Assembly: GCF_040183065.1 (NCBI RefSeq)
Contig: NC_091123.1
Coordinates: 5,584,501-5,648,500 of the forward strand
Origin: Periplaneta americana
Taxonomy: Eukaryota; Arthropoda; Insecta; Blattodea; Blattidae
DNA length: 64,000 bases
Reading direction: 5' to 3'
Shown piece by piece: positions 46,618-58,034 of the stretch. The position numbers and the translations under genes were made by a program. The notes beneath the pieces were generated by a model that was not told the origin of the DNA, did not search any database, and saw nothing but the letters and a program-made list of their open reading frames with translations. The number at the start of each line of letters is the position of its first letter. Position 1 is the stretch's first letter.

Positions 46618-47873
46618 TATAATTAACCACCCTGAAACCGAAAATAGCTTTTTCGAAAATTTTGTTTGTATGTCTGTCTGTCTGGATGTTTGTTACCTTT
46701 TCACGCAATAATGGCTTAACCGATTTATATGAAAATTGGAATATAAATTAAGTTCGTTGTAACTTAGATTTTAGGATATATAGCATTCAAAATACTTTAT
46801 TTAAAAGAGGGGTTATACGGGGGGTTGAATTAAATCGAAATATCTCCCTTATTATTAATTTTCATGAAAAATTGTTACATAACAAAAGTTTCTTTAAAAA
46901 TGATTTCCGATAAGTTTTATTCTATACAAAATTTTGATACGACTGATATTTAATGAGATAAATGGGTTTTAAAATGAAGATAACGCCATCTAAGGCGCTG
47001 TAATGAAATAAAAACAAGTGACTTCGTCTATAAGGGGCCTTGGTCAACAACAATCGAAATCGAAAGCTATTAAACATAGCCTACAGAGAATGTTCCTGTG
47101 TTTATATGAAGTAACATTGAAAGCTAATTAATTACTAAATGATATGTCAATCTTCATTAAACTATGGTTGCATGTAATAACAATTAAGAAACATGTTAAA
47201 GGAATTGTCATTGCACTAAATGAGTGTCTTTGGACCAAAATGATCGCATTTTAATTATTTAAATACAATTTAAATTAAGTAACATACTAAACGATTTATC
47301 CTTCTATCAAACACGAATGTGCCCTGGATCAAACGTCCTATTTTAATTATGTAATTACTTTATGTTTATTTCTAACGGGTGCAGCGGAGGGCACGGGTAC
47401 GGCTGGTACAGAATAATATTATGTACAAAAATATACGAAAGAAATCTTATTTTGGCAACAAATTTGAAATCAACTGTTAAAAGAAACATCAAATGGTTAT
47501 TTAACACGTCATGGATTTCTGATTTTTTAACAAGAATGACAACATTGTTTTCTTCATTTTCACAACATACTTAGTTTTCTGGAAAGTGAAGAGTGTCTTA
47601 TATCGGCATCAAACAGCAAAAGGAGTTGACCGTTTCTTGGTAACTGTCAATCATTATAATACACGTTTTTTTTTTCTGCGTATAGGGCGAAGCGATTCAA
47701 CATTGCCATAAGAAACCTATGTATAAAAACAATGAAGAAATAACTTACTCAGTGGGCCATGTTTAGAAATTAGCAGGCTTTGACAATTTGTAAAACAAGA
47801 GAACATCAGCTTTAACTTAGTAACCATATATGATGTTCTTCTATTTTACAAATTTATTTATTACTAGCCGTAC

Positions 47874-48850
47874 CCGTGCGCTCCGCTGCACCCGTTAGAA
47901 ATAAATATAAAGTAATTACATAATTAAAATAGGGCATTTGATCCAGAGAACATTCGTGTTTCATATAAGGATAAATCGTTTATTATGTTACTTAATTTAA
48001 ATTGTATTTGCATAATTAAAATGCGATCATTTTGATCCAGAGACCACTCATTTGGTCACAAAAATTATTTTAGGAAATACAGGAAACGAATGTACAAGAA
48101 TAGCCTATCAAGTTTTCTGTGCATAAGAAGCTATTTTAATCTTACCTGTCCTCGATTTACTCAGAAGTTACTGTAATAATATTATGCATTATGTCCATCT
48201 AGAGAAACTACACTTTCCAATGGTGAATTAATAATTAAGTATACAAATCGGTCAATTTAGCTTCCGATATTACTTCATACAAACACAGAAACATTATCTG
48301 TAGGCTATCTTTCATAGCTTTCGATTGTTGCTGTCCAAGGCTCCTTATAGACGAAGTCATTTGTTTTTTAATTCATTACACGGCCTTAGATGGCAGTTAT
48401 TTTAATTTTAAAACTCATTTATCTCATTAAATATCAGTCCTATCAAAATTTTTTAAGGAATAAAACTTATCGGAAATTATTTTCAAAGAAACGTTTGTTA
48501 TGTAACATTTTTAACAAAAATCAATAATAAGCGAGATATTTCGATTTATTTAATTCAGGCCCCCTTATAACCCCCCTTTTAAATAATGTATTTTGAATGC
48601 CATATAGCCTAAAATCTAAATTATAACGAACTTAATTTATATTCCAATTTTCATCGAAATCCGTTCAGCCATTATCTCGTGAAAATGTAACAAACATACA
48701 GACAGACAGACAAACATACATACAAACAAAAATTTCAAAAAAGCGATTTTCGGTTTCAGGGTGGTTAATTATATATGTTAGGACCAATTATTTTTGGAAA
48801 ATCGAAAATTACCAGAAAATTTTCGGCTACAGATTTATTATTAGCATAGA
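47874..48850 (-). mobile_element. Non-autonomous Helitron, family H1 (copy E)
   Basis: 977 bp. On the minus strand it runs from TCTATGCTAATAATAAATC (48850 leftward) to the hairpin and CTAG (plus 47874-47877). A/T flanks are as expected. Same length as copy C. Confidence 0.9.
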
Positions 48851-49189
48851 TTCTTTTGTTAAGTTTATTTATACACTCTTTAACATCTGTGGTCTTTATT
48901 TATTTACTTATTTGGCTGTTTTCATAGTTATTCATGTGTGATTTACAATAAACCAATTCAATGCTCCAATAATTACAGTAGCTCCATGTAGGTTAAGGTA
49001 AAACACTAGAATATTATAAATGAATAAAGTAAAATTAAAAAACTAAATTATCGAATGGAATATTACAATAACAAACTATTAATATTTGGACATACAGACA
49101 AAAGGATAATAGTTATCACAAAAAATAAAAGAGAAGCGAAGGTTAAAAAAACTAATCAATTAATGAACATTAATGATTTTTAGATTTGA

Positions 49190-49950
49190 TTCTTAATGAA
49201 CATTTAACACGGGACAAGCATATTTTGGCTGTTTGTAATAAAAATTACTCCAATTTCTGGTATTTTGAAAAGGCTTAAAAGATCTTCGCCTATATCTTGT
49301 CTCTTGAATGTATAATATACTTTTAACCATTCTCATTTAATGTATGTCATTTATTTGGGGATATAACAAGAAAACTGCTTTGAGAACTTTATAAAAATTA
49401 GGCCCATTCAAAATAGAGCTTTAAGAAATCTATTAGATTTTCAATATTTGACTCCAGTTAAATATCTATATCAATTTTCTTTCGTTCTACCAGTTGAATT
49501 AATTATCAAAGTAGGGGCTGCTATTTCCATGTACAAAGTTAATACATAGTAATATATTTCAGTTTAATAAAGATATATTTATCTAACAAGACAAGAAGAA
49601 AAAAAATGTTTTTCTCGGCATGGCTCAGTAACTTACAGAGCAAAAGACATAAAATAATTTTTAATCAACTTCCTTTAGAATACGTGGTTTTACCAAATTT
49701 CGTGTGTTTTAAGAAATGTTTAAAAATACGATTTAGGGAAGACGATTTTATGGTTTCAAACTTTTTCTTCTTTCTGCCCAAAACTTTATGTTACCTTACT
49801 GTTTGTTCTTATTTGCTTTCTTTCTTTAATTCTTGAGATATTGTATGTTTTCCACAGACTAGTTTTATGACTTTTGAAATTACATTGTGCAACATATGTA
49901 TGTGTTTTTGTATAGCCCGATGGGGTACACTCAAATAAAAAAAAAAAACA
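49190..49950 (+). pseudogene. Decayed LINE 3' fragment (fourth type) with poly-A tail
   Basis: Around 49400-49540 one frame reads 'RPIQNRALRNLLDFQYLTP' and 'LPVELIIKVGAAISMYK', resembling the post-polymerase region of CR1/Rex-like LINE proteins. Other frames are broken. The 3' end has TAGCCCGATGGGGTACACTC, AATAAA and an A-run (49937-49948). Confidence 0.5.
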
Positions 49951-50185
49951 TACTTATAATTATAATGACAAGAACTATAGCTTGAAATTTAAGAAATTAG
50001 CACACAAAAATAATAATTATTGCAATCACATATGCCTATCAATAATAATAAACTTTAGCAATATTAGTAATCTTCCTCAAAATACAAGAGGGAAATTGTC
50101 AAAGCCTGCTAATTCCTAAACATGGCCCACTGATTAAGTTATTCCTTCATTGTTTTTATACATAGGTTTCCCATGGCAACGTTAA

Positions 50186-51340
50186 ATCCCTATTGTATTG
50201 TATTGTATTTATTAACATTCCATGGTATTCATACATGCTTACAGCTAGAATATGGAACAAGTCAAAAAACTTAATACTATTATAAAGTCTTAATTTATAG
50301 TCACAGTCTAGGTGAAATATATACAGACGAGATTTACAATATAGTCTACTAGTACAACACACAGTTTTAGTATCAATTTCATGAAGTGTTATTGAATGTC
50401 ATGAATTCACTTACAGAATAGAAGGCGTGAGAAATTAGGTACTTCTTTAATTTGCCCCTAAATAATTTTATGTTTTGAGTTTCATTTTTTATATCGATAG
50501 GGAGGCTATTATAAATTTTTACTGCCATATAACGCACTCCTTTTTGATAGCACGATAGACTTGCCGATGGAGTATGAAAGTCATTTTTTGACGTGTATTT
50601 ATGCTATGAACTGTTGAATTAGTTACAAAGTTTTCACGATTACATACGAGGAAGATTATTAATGAAAAGATATACTGACAAGCCATGGGCATTATTTGTA
50701 GTTTTTTGAAAATAGTCCTACACGATTTCCTACATTTGGCACCTACTATTATTCTAATTACTCTTTTTTGTAATAGAAATATATTGTTACTATCTGTGGA
50801 ATTTCCCCAGAATATTATTCCAAAACTCATTACCGAGTTGAAGTATGCAAAGTATATTGTTTTTAAGGTATTGATATTTACTATCTTTTGCATAGATCTA
50901 ATAGCAAAACAAGCTGAATTTAGTTTGGGGGTAATTTCTTTAATATGATTTTTCCAGTTTAACACATTATCGATTTTTAAGCCAAGAAATTTGGTTGTTG
51001 TTGTTTCTAATAGGGATCTATTGTTAATTATTGCGCTAGAAATTTGCGATGTTGAATTTGGACAGGATTTAAATTGAATTATGTTAGTTTTGTTACAATT
51101 TAATACTAATTTATTGACTGAGAACCAGTCACATATTTTGAAGAGAATTTCCTCTGTTGAAGATTGGAATGTGTTGGAGTTATTGGCTGTAATTACTATA
51201 CTTGTGTCATCTGCAAATAATATGGGATGACCTACATCTTTTATATGTCTTAATCCAGAAAAATACACGATAGAACAATTTAAAACTGATGTAATACAGT
51301 GCTCAGGTAGAATCCTAGGATGATATTGAACGTGAAACAT
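50186..51340 (-). pseudogene. RT3 LINE reverse transcriptase 3' portion, longest copy
   Basis: A minus-strand frame 50519-51340 (273 codons) begins inside the polymerase: 'ILFADDTSIVI' (FADD, residues 42-45) is the catalytic box. 'KFLGLKIDNVLNWKNHIKE', 'NINTLKTIYFAYFNSVMSFG', 'LQKRVIRIIVGAK' and 'CQYIFSLIIFLVCNRENF' follow. The 3' UTR to 50190 matches 25981-26215 and ends in a short (AATAC)n tail. It is 5'-truncated, so inactive. Confidence 0.88.
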
Positions 51341-51429
51341 ATTCTCAAAGCCGTCACTTATGTTACCGGCATTCTGACGTGGTGGTGCCTTTCTTGCGGT
51401 AGAATACTCGTATTAACAGTAACATAGAA

Positions 51430-51925
51430 GGTGTTTACTACTTACACTACATCCACTACATGACAGAGCGCATTCTAGGTTTTCTCTGGCATATTTTACA
51501 GCACGACACTCAAACAAACAGACACAGAAAATGTTGCGGTGCCTGAAAACAGGTGCGGAGGGCAGGTCAGGTCCAAACACACCCACCCACCTGTAACATG
51601 CTGGGCTCCGGGTGACATCGCCGCCACTCCGGACCATCGCCGCTGCTTCCCCCCAAAAACAACACCGAGGCCTGAGGCCAGACCCCAACGAGCAGGCTGT
51701 GACGTCAAGAGAATCCGGTTCGCCCGTCGGCCTCCAGCAAGACACTGAACTGCCGACCGGCCGGGCGAACAGCGGAGGTGGGGTGCAGCCCCCCGCCCCC
51801 TGCCCCGCCAGCGAGGCCTATTGATCGCTAGTGCATCCACGGTGCGCTCGGCGCGCTGCGCTGTGTTGGGTTCGAAGCCAACTACCGACACATCACGCCC
51901 TACAGGACCGCGGGGCGCCAAAATT
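51430..51925. other. GC-rich, CpG-containing island of unknown origin
   Basis: Clearly higher GC than the rest of the window (e.g. CCCCCCGCCCCCTGCCCCGC near 51790-51810), with many CpG pairs. Frames are open on both strands, which GC-rich DNA does by chance. It ends ~40 bp before the RT1 copy f homology. It may be a promoter or 5' region of a LINE, or a captured exon; none is shown. Confidence 0.5.
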
Positions 51926-51966
51926 GAAATCGTAATATCTTTGCAATAGTATGTTGTTAAGGGGAT

Positions 51967-53340
51967 GTGGTCGATATATCTACTAACTGTAGTAACTTTC
52001 GAAGAACATCACTTTTGTTGACGTCGTACAAAATTTTGTCCAATATTCTGTTGAGAAGATTAACTCCGTATGTAGATGAAATTATTGGGGATCATCAATG
52101 TGGTTTTAGGCGTAATAGATCAACTATTGACCAGATATTTTGTATTCGACAGATAATGGAGAAAAAATGACAGTATAAGGGCACAGTGCATCAGTTATTC
52201 ATAGATTTCAAAAAGGCGTATGACTCGGCTAAGAGAGAAGTTTTATATGATATTCTTATTGAATTTGATATTCCCAAGAAACTAGTTCGATTAATTAAAA
52301 TGTGTCTCAGTGAAACGTACAGCAGAGTTCGTATAGGTCAGTTTCTGTCAGATGCGTTTCCAATTCACTGTGGGCTAAAGCAAGGAGATGCACTATCACC
52401 TTTACTTTTTAACTTTGCTCTAGAGTATGCCATTAGGAAAGTCCAGGGTAACAGAGAGGGTTTGGAATTGAACGGGTTACATCAGCTGCTTGTCTATGCG
52501 GATGACGTGAGTATGTTAGGAGAAAATCCACAAACGATTAGGGAAAATAAGGGAATTTTACTGGAAGCAAGTAAACAGATAGGTTTGGAAGTAAATTCCG
52601 AAAAGACAAAGTATATGATTATGTCTCGTGACCAGAATATTGTACGAAATGAAAATATAACAATTGGAAATTTATCCTTCGAAGAGGAAGAGAAGTTCAA
52701 ATATCTTGGAGCAACAGTAACAAATATAAATGATACTCGGGAGGAAATTAAACATACAATAAATATGGGAAATGCCTGTTATTATTCGGTTGAGAAGCTT
52801 TTATCATCCAGTCTGCTGTCAAAAAATCTGAAAGTTAGAATTTATAAAACATTTATATTACCGGTTGTTCTATATGGTTGTGAAGCTTGAACTCTCACTT
52901 TGAGAGAGGAACAGAGATTAAGGTTGTTTGAGAATAAGGTTCTTAGGAAAATATTTGGGGCTAAGAAGGATGAAGTTACAGGAGAATGGAGAAAGTTACA
53001 CAACGCAGAACTGCACGCATTGTATTCTTCACCTGACATAATTAGGAACATTAAATCCAGATGTTTGAGATGGGCAGGGCATGTAGCACGTATGGGCGAA
53101 TCCAGAAATGCATATAGAGTGTTAGTTGGGAGGCCGGAGGGAAAAAGACCTTTAGAGAGGCCGAGACGAAGATGGGAAGATAATATTAAAATGGATTTGA
53201 GAGAGGTGGGATATGATGGTAGAGACTGGATTTATCTTGCTCAGGATAGGGACCGATGGCGGGCTTATGTGAGGGCGGCAATGAACCTCCGGATTCCTCA
53301 AAAGCCAGTAAGTAAGTAAGTAAGTAGGTAAGTAAGTAAG
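51967..53340 (+). pseudogene. RT1-family LINE reverse transcriptase, longest copy (copy f)
   Basis: One frame from 51967 to 53319 with two stops, both TGA where relatives have Trp (52168-52170 and 52888-52890). Blocks in order: 'LLTSYKILSNILLRRL', '[15 protein letters not shown]', '[15 protein letters not shown]', '[18 protein letters not shown]', catalytic '[11 protein letters not shown]' (YADD at 52495-52506), '[15 protein letters not shown]', 'KYLGATVT' and 'RLRLFENKVLRKIFGAK', ending 'PQKPVSK'. The endonuclease and N-terminal region are missing. The 3' tail is (GTAA)n at about 53309-53340. Confidence 0.93.
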
Positions 53341-53341
53341 T

Positions 53342-53715
53342 AATTATGTCAGGTGAAGAATACAATGCATGCAGTTCTGTGTTGTGTAACTTTCTCCATT
53401 CTCCTCTAACTTCATCCCTCTTAACACCAAATATTTTCCTAAGCACCTTATTCTCAAATACCCTTAACCTGTGTTCCTCTCTCAAAGTGAGAGTCCAAGT
53501 TTCACAACCATATAGAACAACCGGTAATATAACTGTTTTATAAATTCTAATTTTCGGAATTTTTGACAACAGACAGGATGATAAAAGCTTCTCAACCGTA
53601 TAATAACAGTCATTTCCTATATTTATTCTGTGTTTAATTTCCTCCCGATTATCATTTATATTTGTAACTGTTGCTTCCAGGTATTTGAAGTTTTCCACCT
53701 CTTCAAAGGATAAAT
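53342..53715 (-). pseudogene. RT1-family LINE fragment (copy g), inverted against copy f
   Basis: Minus strand: '[20 protein letters not shown]', 'YGCETWTLT' and 'FGVKRDEVRGEWRKLHN' to 'SSPDI', where it stops at the (GTAA)n tail of copy f. Its own 3' end is missing, so copies f and g meet tail to body. No YADD. Confidence 0.88.
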
Positions 53716-53729
53716 TATCCCATTCCGAG

Positions 53730-53935
53730 GCTCATTTGAAGGTTTCGTAACAAGCTGTTTTTTACGGTGATGGGTTGGTAGCCCTTCGCCCAACTCCCAA
53801 GCCGGAGGACCACCTCTCATCGGCTGTCCGCGACTGCTTATTCAATATATTCGCAGCTACCCTCCATATCTGGAGGCCGTCTCCTCTATCCGCAACCTGA
53901 GGACGCGCCATGCCGTGGTGATAGGGACCCACAAT
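53730..53935. repeat. Interspersed-repeat-like segment of unknown family
   Basis: TTTTTTACGGTGATGGGTTG to ATAGGGACCCACAATACA is GC-richer than its flanks and abuts an RT2 LINE. It looks like a dispersed repeat I have met in insect DNA, but that memory is unverified and no second copy lies in this window. Confidence 0.4.
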
Positions 53936-54670
53936 ACAAAACAAGGATAGCAATAGCAAAGGAAGCTTTTAATAGAAAAAGGGCCATCTTCTGCGGACCT
54001 CTGGAGAAAGAACTAAGGAAGAGACTAGTGAAGTGCTCTGTGTGGAGTGTGGCATAGTATAGGACAGAAAAATGGGCATTAGACGAAATGAAGAGAAACG
54101 AATAGAAGCATTTGAAAAGTGGATTTTTTATTTTTGTAGAAGGCGAGGGAAAAAAGAACTTTGGGAAGGCCGAGACATACATGGGAGGATAATATTAAAA
54201 TGGATTTGAGAGAAGTGGGATATGATAGAGACTGGATTGATCTTGCACAGGATAGGGACAGATGGCGGGCCTATGTGAGGGCGACAATGAACCTGCGGGT
54301 TCCTTAAAAGCCATTTGTAAGTAAGTATTTTACGACGCTTTATCAACATCCTGAAATGTGGATATGGAGAAGAATGAAGCGTGTGAAGTGGGCAGACAGA
54401 ATAAGAAATAAGCTGTGTTGGAAGGAGTGGGTGAAGAAAGAATGAAGCTGAAACTGATCAGGAAGAGAAAAAGGAATTGGTTTGATCACTGGCTGAGAAG
54501 AAACTGTCTACTGAAGGATGCACTGGAAGGAATGGTGAACGGGAGAAGAGTTGAAGGGCACATGTGGATCATATGCGGTGATTAAGAGTAAGGCAGAAAA
54601 TAGGAAAGATTGGAGAATGCTGGGTTTGCAGTGAAAGACCTGTCCATGGGCAGAACATTTAGTCTATGTA
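53936..54670 (+). pseudogene. RT2-family LINE fragment interrupted by an RT1 piece
   Basis: 'MAKEAFNRKRAIFCGPLEKE'-like coding (53946 on) stops at about 54123 and resumes at 54353 with 'MWIWRRMKRVKWADRIRN', followed by frameshifted 'RNWFDHWLRRNCLLKDALEG'. The end GCAGTGAAAGACCTGTCCAT...GGGCAGAACAT matches the copy at 23262. Flanks of the RT1 insert (GAAAAGTGGAT and GAAATGTGGAT) look like its target duplication. Confidence 0.78.
54130..54327 (+). pseudogene. RT1-family LINE 3' terminus (copy h) inside RT2
   Basis: Only the last ~60 codons ('GRPRHTWEDNIKMDLREVGY', one short frameshift, 'AMNLRVP') plus a GTAAGTAAGT tail. It is followed by a ~25-bp S1 SINE end (TTTTACGACGCTTTATCAAC) before RT2 resumes, so the insertion carries SINE sequence too. 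Confidence 0.78.
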
Positions 54671-54678
54671 TGTACTTA

Positions 54679-55008
54679 GTCCCGCGCCGTGGTCTAAGGC
54701 ATCCTGCCTAGGACTCGTGTTACGGAATGCGCGCTGGTTCGAGTCCTCATGAGGGAAGAAATTTTCTTATGAAATTTCGGCCAGTGTATGGGACCGGTGC
54801 CCAGCCAGCATCGTGATGTACTTGGGGAGATACTATAGGTAGCGAAATCCGGTTACGCAAACCAGCTATAATTGCTAGGGGGCTTATTGTGCTAACACAC
54901 GACACCTCCATTCTTGTTGGATGATCGTCCACCTCTGCTTCGGCATGTGGCCGTGAGGCCAGCAGCCGGCTGGTCGGTCTTGGCCCTTCGTGGGCTGTAG
55001 CGCCACGG

Positions 55009-55057
<49 letters not shown>
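54679..55057 (+). mobile_element. tRNA-derived SINE (family S3) with (ATT)n tail
   Basis: The head GTCCCGCGCCGTGGTCTAAG contains an A box (GTGGTCTAAGGC) and B box GGTTCGAGTCC (54738-54748). The body is ~260 bp and fairly GC-rich, then (ATT)n from 55014 to 55057. Not a functional tRNA because it lacks a pairing 3' acceptor strand. Confidence 0.8.
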
Positions 55058-55059
<2 letters not shown>

Positions 55060-55099
55060 TTATGTAATAGCATGTTAACAACCCGGCGCTGGTCTCTAT

Positions 55100-56230
55100 A
55101 TGATCATTTGCTCAATATCGAATTTGAACGACAATCACATCAAAATGGAAGGGATTACATGTTTGTCCTCTCTCTATCTGATTTTACAAAGTCTTGGCTA
55201 TTACCTGCTAGAAGAATTTTCTTCGCACATTATTAAAGAATGGCTGGATGCTCACTTACTTTCTTTGAACGTTTCTAAAACAAAATTAATACCAATTTCA
55301 TTAACATCACATGGCCTTGAACAACTAAAAATAAATAATAATAGCAGCATAACAATACATGATTGTAACTTACCTACTTGCTCATGTAACGCTTTGAGTA
55401 TATCCTCACAAGTTAAATATTTAGGCATTATTATTGACCAACATTTAAACTGGGACAAGCATATCTCCTTCCTGTGTAACAGATTGCGTAAAACAATCCA
55501 CAAATTTTCCATTCTACGCTCTTATTTACCTGTTTATGTTCTGCGTACTGTGTACTTAGCTCTGTTTCAATAAATAATTCAGTATGGTATTTTAGGTTGG
55601 GGAGGAATGGCAAAATCAACTCTCCATCCTTTAAATTTGCTCCAAAAAAGAATTATCAAAATTTGTCTAGATAAACCTTTTGATTACCCAACAAAATTAA
55701 TTTTTCAGGAATTTGGTGTATCAAATCTAGAACAAATTTATAAACAAACATTGCTGATTTACTTCCATAAAAACCACAATAAATTTAAATTTGATCCTCA
55801 CGAATACCACACGAGACAAAACTACAGTTTCTTTCTAAATACTCCCAAATGCCACACAACTGCAGAAATTTTGGACCCAAAATATATAATGCATTAATTA
55901 GAGCTTACCCTGAGCTAAGTACACTTAACACACAAAGATTTAAGAAACAAATCAGATTAATTATTTAATTGTTTAAGCTAATTGAGTTAAAAATTGATAC
56001 TCTAATATTTATGTACTTTTGTATTTTCTATTTGTATATAGACCCTGTTATTACATGCTGTATTATTTTACCATTTATTAATGTTATTGTGCTCAATGAA
56101 CTCTCTTAATTTTGTGATATATTTTGTATAACTGTTCTGAACTGCACCCGAGCACGAGCTTCTGCTCTTTCGGGCTGCAATGCCTAATGTAGCTCAAGTG
56201 TAAAGTATTAAATAAATACTCGTAGATAAA
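55100..56230 (+). pseudogene. CR1/jockey-like LINE 3' portion (RT4)
   Basis: One frame with an internal TAA (55571-55573): 'HIIKEWLDAHLLSLNVSKTK', 'VKYLGIIIDQHLNWDKHISF', 'RSYLPVYVLRTVYLALFQ', stop, 'IIQYGILGWGG' and 'NLLQKRIIKICLDKPFDYP'. After a frameshift near 55870 the frame continues 'YNALIRAYPELS'. The 3' UTR GAGCACGAGCTTCTGCTCTT...TTAAATAAATACTCG precedes an A-run. The relative at 59488 is on the other strand. Catalytic boxes are upstream and missing. Confidence 0.85.
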
Positions 56231-56758
56231 AAAAAAACAATACACGTACTCTGTAGAGAGAATATTTGTCAGACCAGTAGCTTTATGAAGGAATAATTGC
56301 TGTCATTCCTTCGTAAAATCAAGGGATTTCTAATCCCATTCGAGATTCGAGTTCATTACTTCCTTTTAAAAGTTCCTAAACCTTTCCGTGAATGCAGGTA
56401 TTTCGACAGGCAACTTATGCCTTCCTAAAATAAAACCAAAACATGTACTTTGCAGTACAAAAGCCAGTTGAAAATAAATAGGGCCGGAAATGTTAAGCAG
56501 ATATGGATACTTTTTATTTTGTTATAATATTATGATACATAAAAAAGCTCGATTTTCATCCTTCTCAAATGGTATAACAGGAGCAATCAAATGTTGTGGT
56601 AGTCTCGGCAAAGTGCCGGGTTTCTCACCACATGAACTATCAGTATGTTTAGTGAGGATCACGTAAGAGCAGTTCCTAAAAGGCTAATTTGGCGTCTCTT
56701 CAGTGTTGCCAACTAATACCAGATATTACCAAAGAGGGTGAAATCACAATGACATGTA
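56231..56758. other. Intergenic, no gene recognised
   Basis: AT-rich DNA with nothing supported. Confidence 0.5.
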
Positions 56759-56759
56759 C

Positions 56760-56811
<52 letters not shown>

Positions 56812-56873
56812 ATGAGAATATACTACTACTACAACTACTACTACTAATAATAATAATAATAATATTAATAATA
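56759..56873. repeat. (AAT)n and (ACT)n microsatellites
   Basis: AAT triplets (56760-56800), a short unique piece, TACTACTAC (56820-56845), then more AAT. Confidence 0.92.
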
Positions 56874-57329
56874 AAATCGTCAACTGTTATATTATAAAAA
56901 AACCCAAACACTTCTGCACATAAAAATTCACCAGTGTTAAAAATGTGTTCCAATTTCAATTAAATATGTAAAACATGGGATCTAGATTTCAGCATTTCTT
57001 ACATGACATATAAACATTCTCTTATTAATATATTGAAGGTAGATGATTTTAAATAATATTGCTACCTATTTGTTACTCTGTAATTTGCCAAAAATAGCTA
57101 CATTTTACATTTTTGGCTATGATATCTCTACTTATCTATTTTTCATTTATTTTTACTTTGTATTTTTCATTTATATCTATATCTGTGTCTTTTATTTGGA
57201 TAGTATCTATTTGTCTGTTCTTTTTTTTTTTAATTTTTTATTTTTTATTTGTATTTACACTTGTATCTTGCATTTGTATGTTTCATCTCTTTTTTCATGT
57301 CATATGCAATTCTATGTTTTAAGCAAATG
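56874..57329. other. AT-rich sequence, no gene recognised
   Basis: T-rich, giving two overlapping hydrophobic frames (57043-57336) that reflect composition. It may be the 3' UTR of the LINE whose end follows. Confidence 0.45.
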
Positions 57330-57425
57330 TCTGTAGGTATTGTCTATTGTAACTGGGGCTTTGCCCTGTTAAATAAATAAATGAATAAATGAATGAATGA
57401 ATGAATGAATGAATGAATGAATGAA

Positions 57426-57472
<47 letters not shown>

Positions 57473-57475
57473 AAT
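57330..57475 (+). mobile_element. LINE-type 3' end with expanded (AAAT/GAAT)n tail
   Basis: TTGTAACTGGGGCTTTGCCCTG forms a short GGGGC/GCCCT hairpin directly before TTAAATAAATAAATGAATG and about 105 bp of AAAT/GAAT units (57369-57474). The layout is the same as other LINE ends here; coding sequence is not recognised upstream. Confidence 0.6.
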
Positions 57476-58034
57476 GTTATACAACCGTTTTCCTCGTAAT
57501 ACTTCTGAACTAATCATACATTTAATATTCTCATCATATTAGCAACAAAAACATACGTCCTCTCATCTCACTTGAACTTTCGTTTTTGTAGAGGTACATG
57601 GTTTCGAGAGAGACATTGCGACGATACGCTACTCGCTGGTCAGAGACAAATACAAACGGAACGGAGTTTGACTCCAGTGAGTGAGAGGGTGGGGTTTGGG
57701 GGAGGTATGAAGCAAGAGAAATGCATAGCTATCATTGCGAGCCACAATGTGCTCGCGAGTCACATTTTCGCCACGGCTGGAGTAGGTCATCGAAATATTA
57801 GGTCTCCAGTTAATAAAACATACCAAAGGAACAAACAATGGATAGAGGCAATCGTCAGGAGATATCTTGAATACAAAGACAGGAATGATATAAAACGCTA
57901 ACTTCGTGCAATATCTTATCACTTAAAAATGAAGAGGAAGATCAAGATCAAGAGATGGAGTAAAAAATTCATTGTAAATTGAAGATTTTTGTGTTTATAC
58001 ATTAGAAATTATGACCTCATGTAAAGGACATTTT
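57476..58034. other. Intergenic, no gene recognised
   Basis: Contains a 109-codon frame (57572-57901) of no recognisable family; opposite-strand frames overlap it. Not called as a gene. Confidence 0.4.

Larger units (their letters stand above)
45535..47406 (+). mobile_element. Non-autonomous Helitron, family H1 (copy D), interrupted
   Basis: The 5' end TCTATA-GGCT-ACTAATAATAAATC has a small insert. The 3' hairpin region GTGCAGCGGAGGGCAC is followed by CTGG (47403-47406) instead of CTAG, so both ends carry mutations and the copy is older. A Tc1-like element occupies 45619-46617. Confidence 0.8.
47695..50185. mobile_element. Long-terminal-inverted-repeat DNA element with nested insertions
   Basis: About 95 bp at 47695-47795 (ACCTATGTATAAAAACAATG ... 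GGGCCATGTTTAG ... GCAGGCTTTGACAATTT) recur inverted at about 50092-50185. Between them lie Helitron E and a LINE fragment, leaving under 1 kb of its own sequence. Outer ends and target duplication are unclear, partly because an RT3 tail abuts the right end. Confidence 0.6.

Noticed and set aside
51496..51921. 141-codon minus-strand frame in the GC-rich island
   Set aside because: GC-rich DNA lacks stops by chance; frames are open on both strands and none has a recognisable domain.
57572..57901. 109-codon frame as a host gene
   Set aside because: No recognised domain or homologous copy, and frames overlap on the opposite strand.
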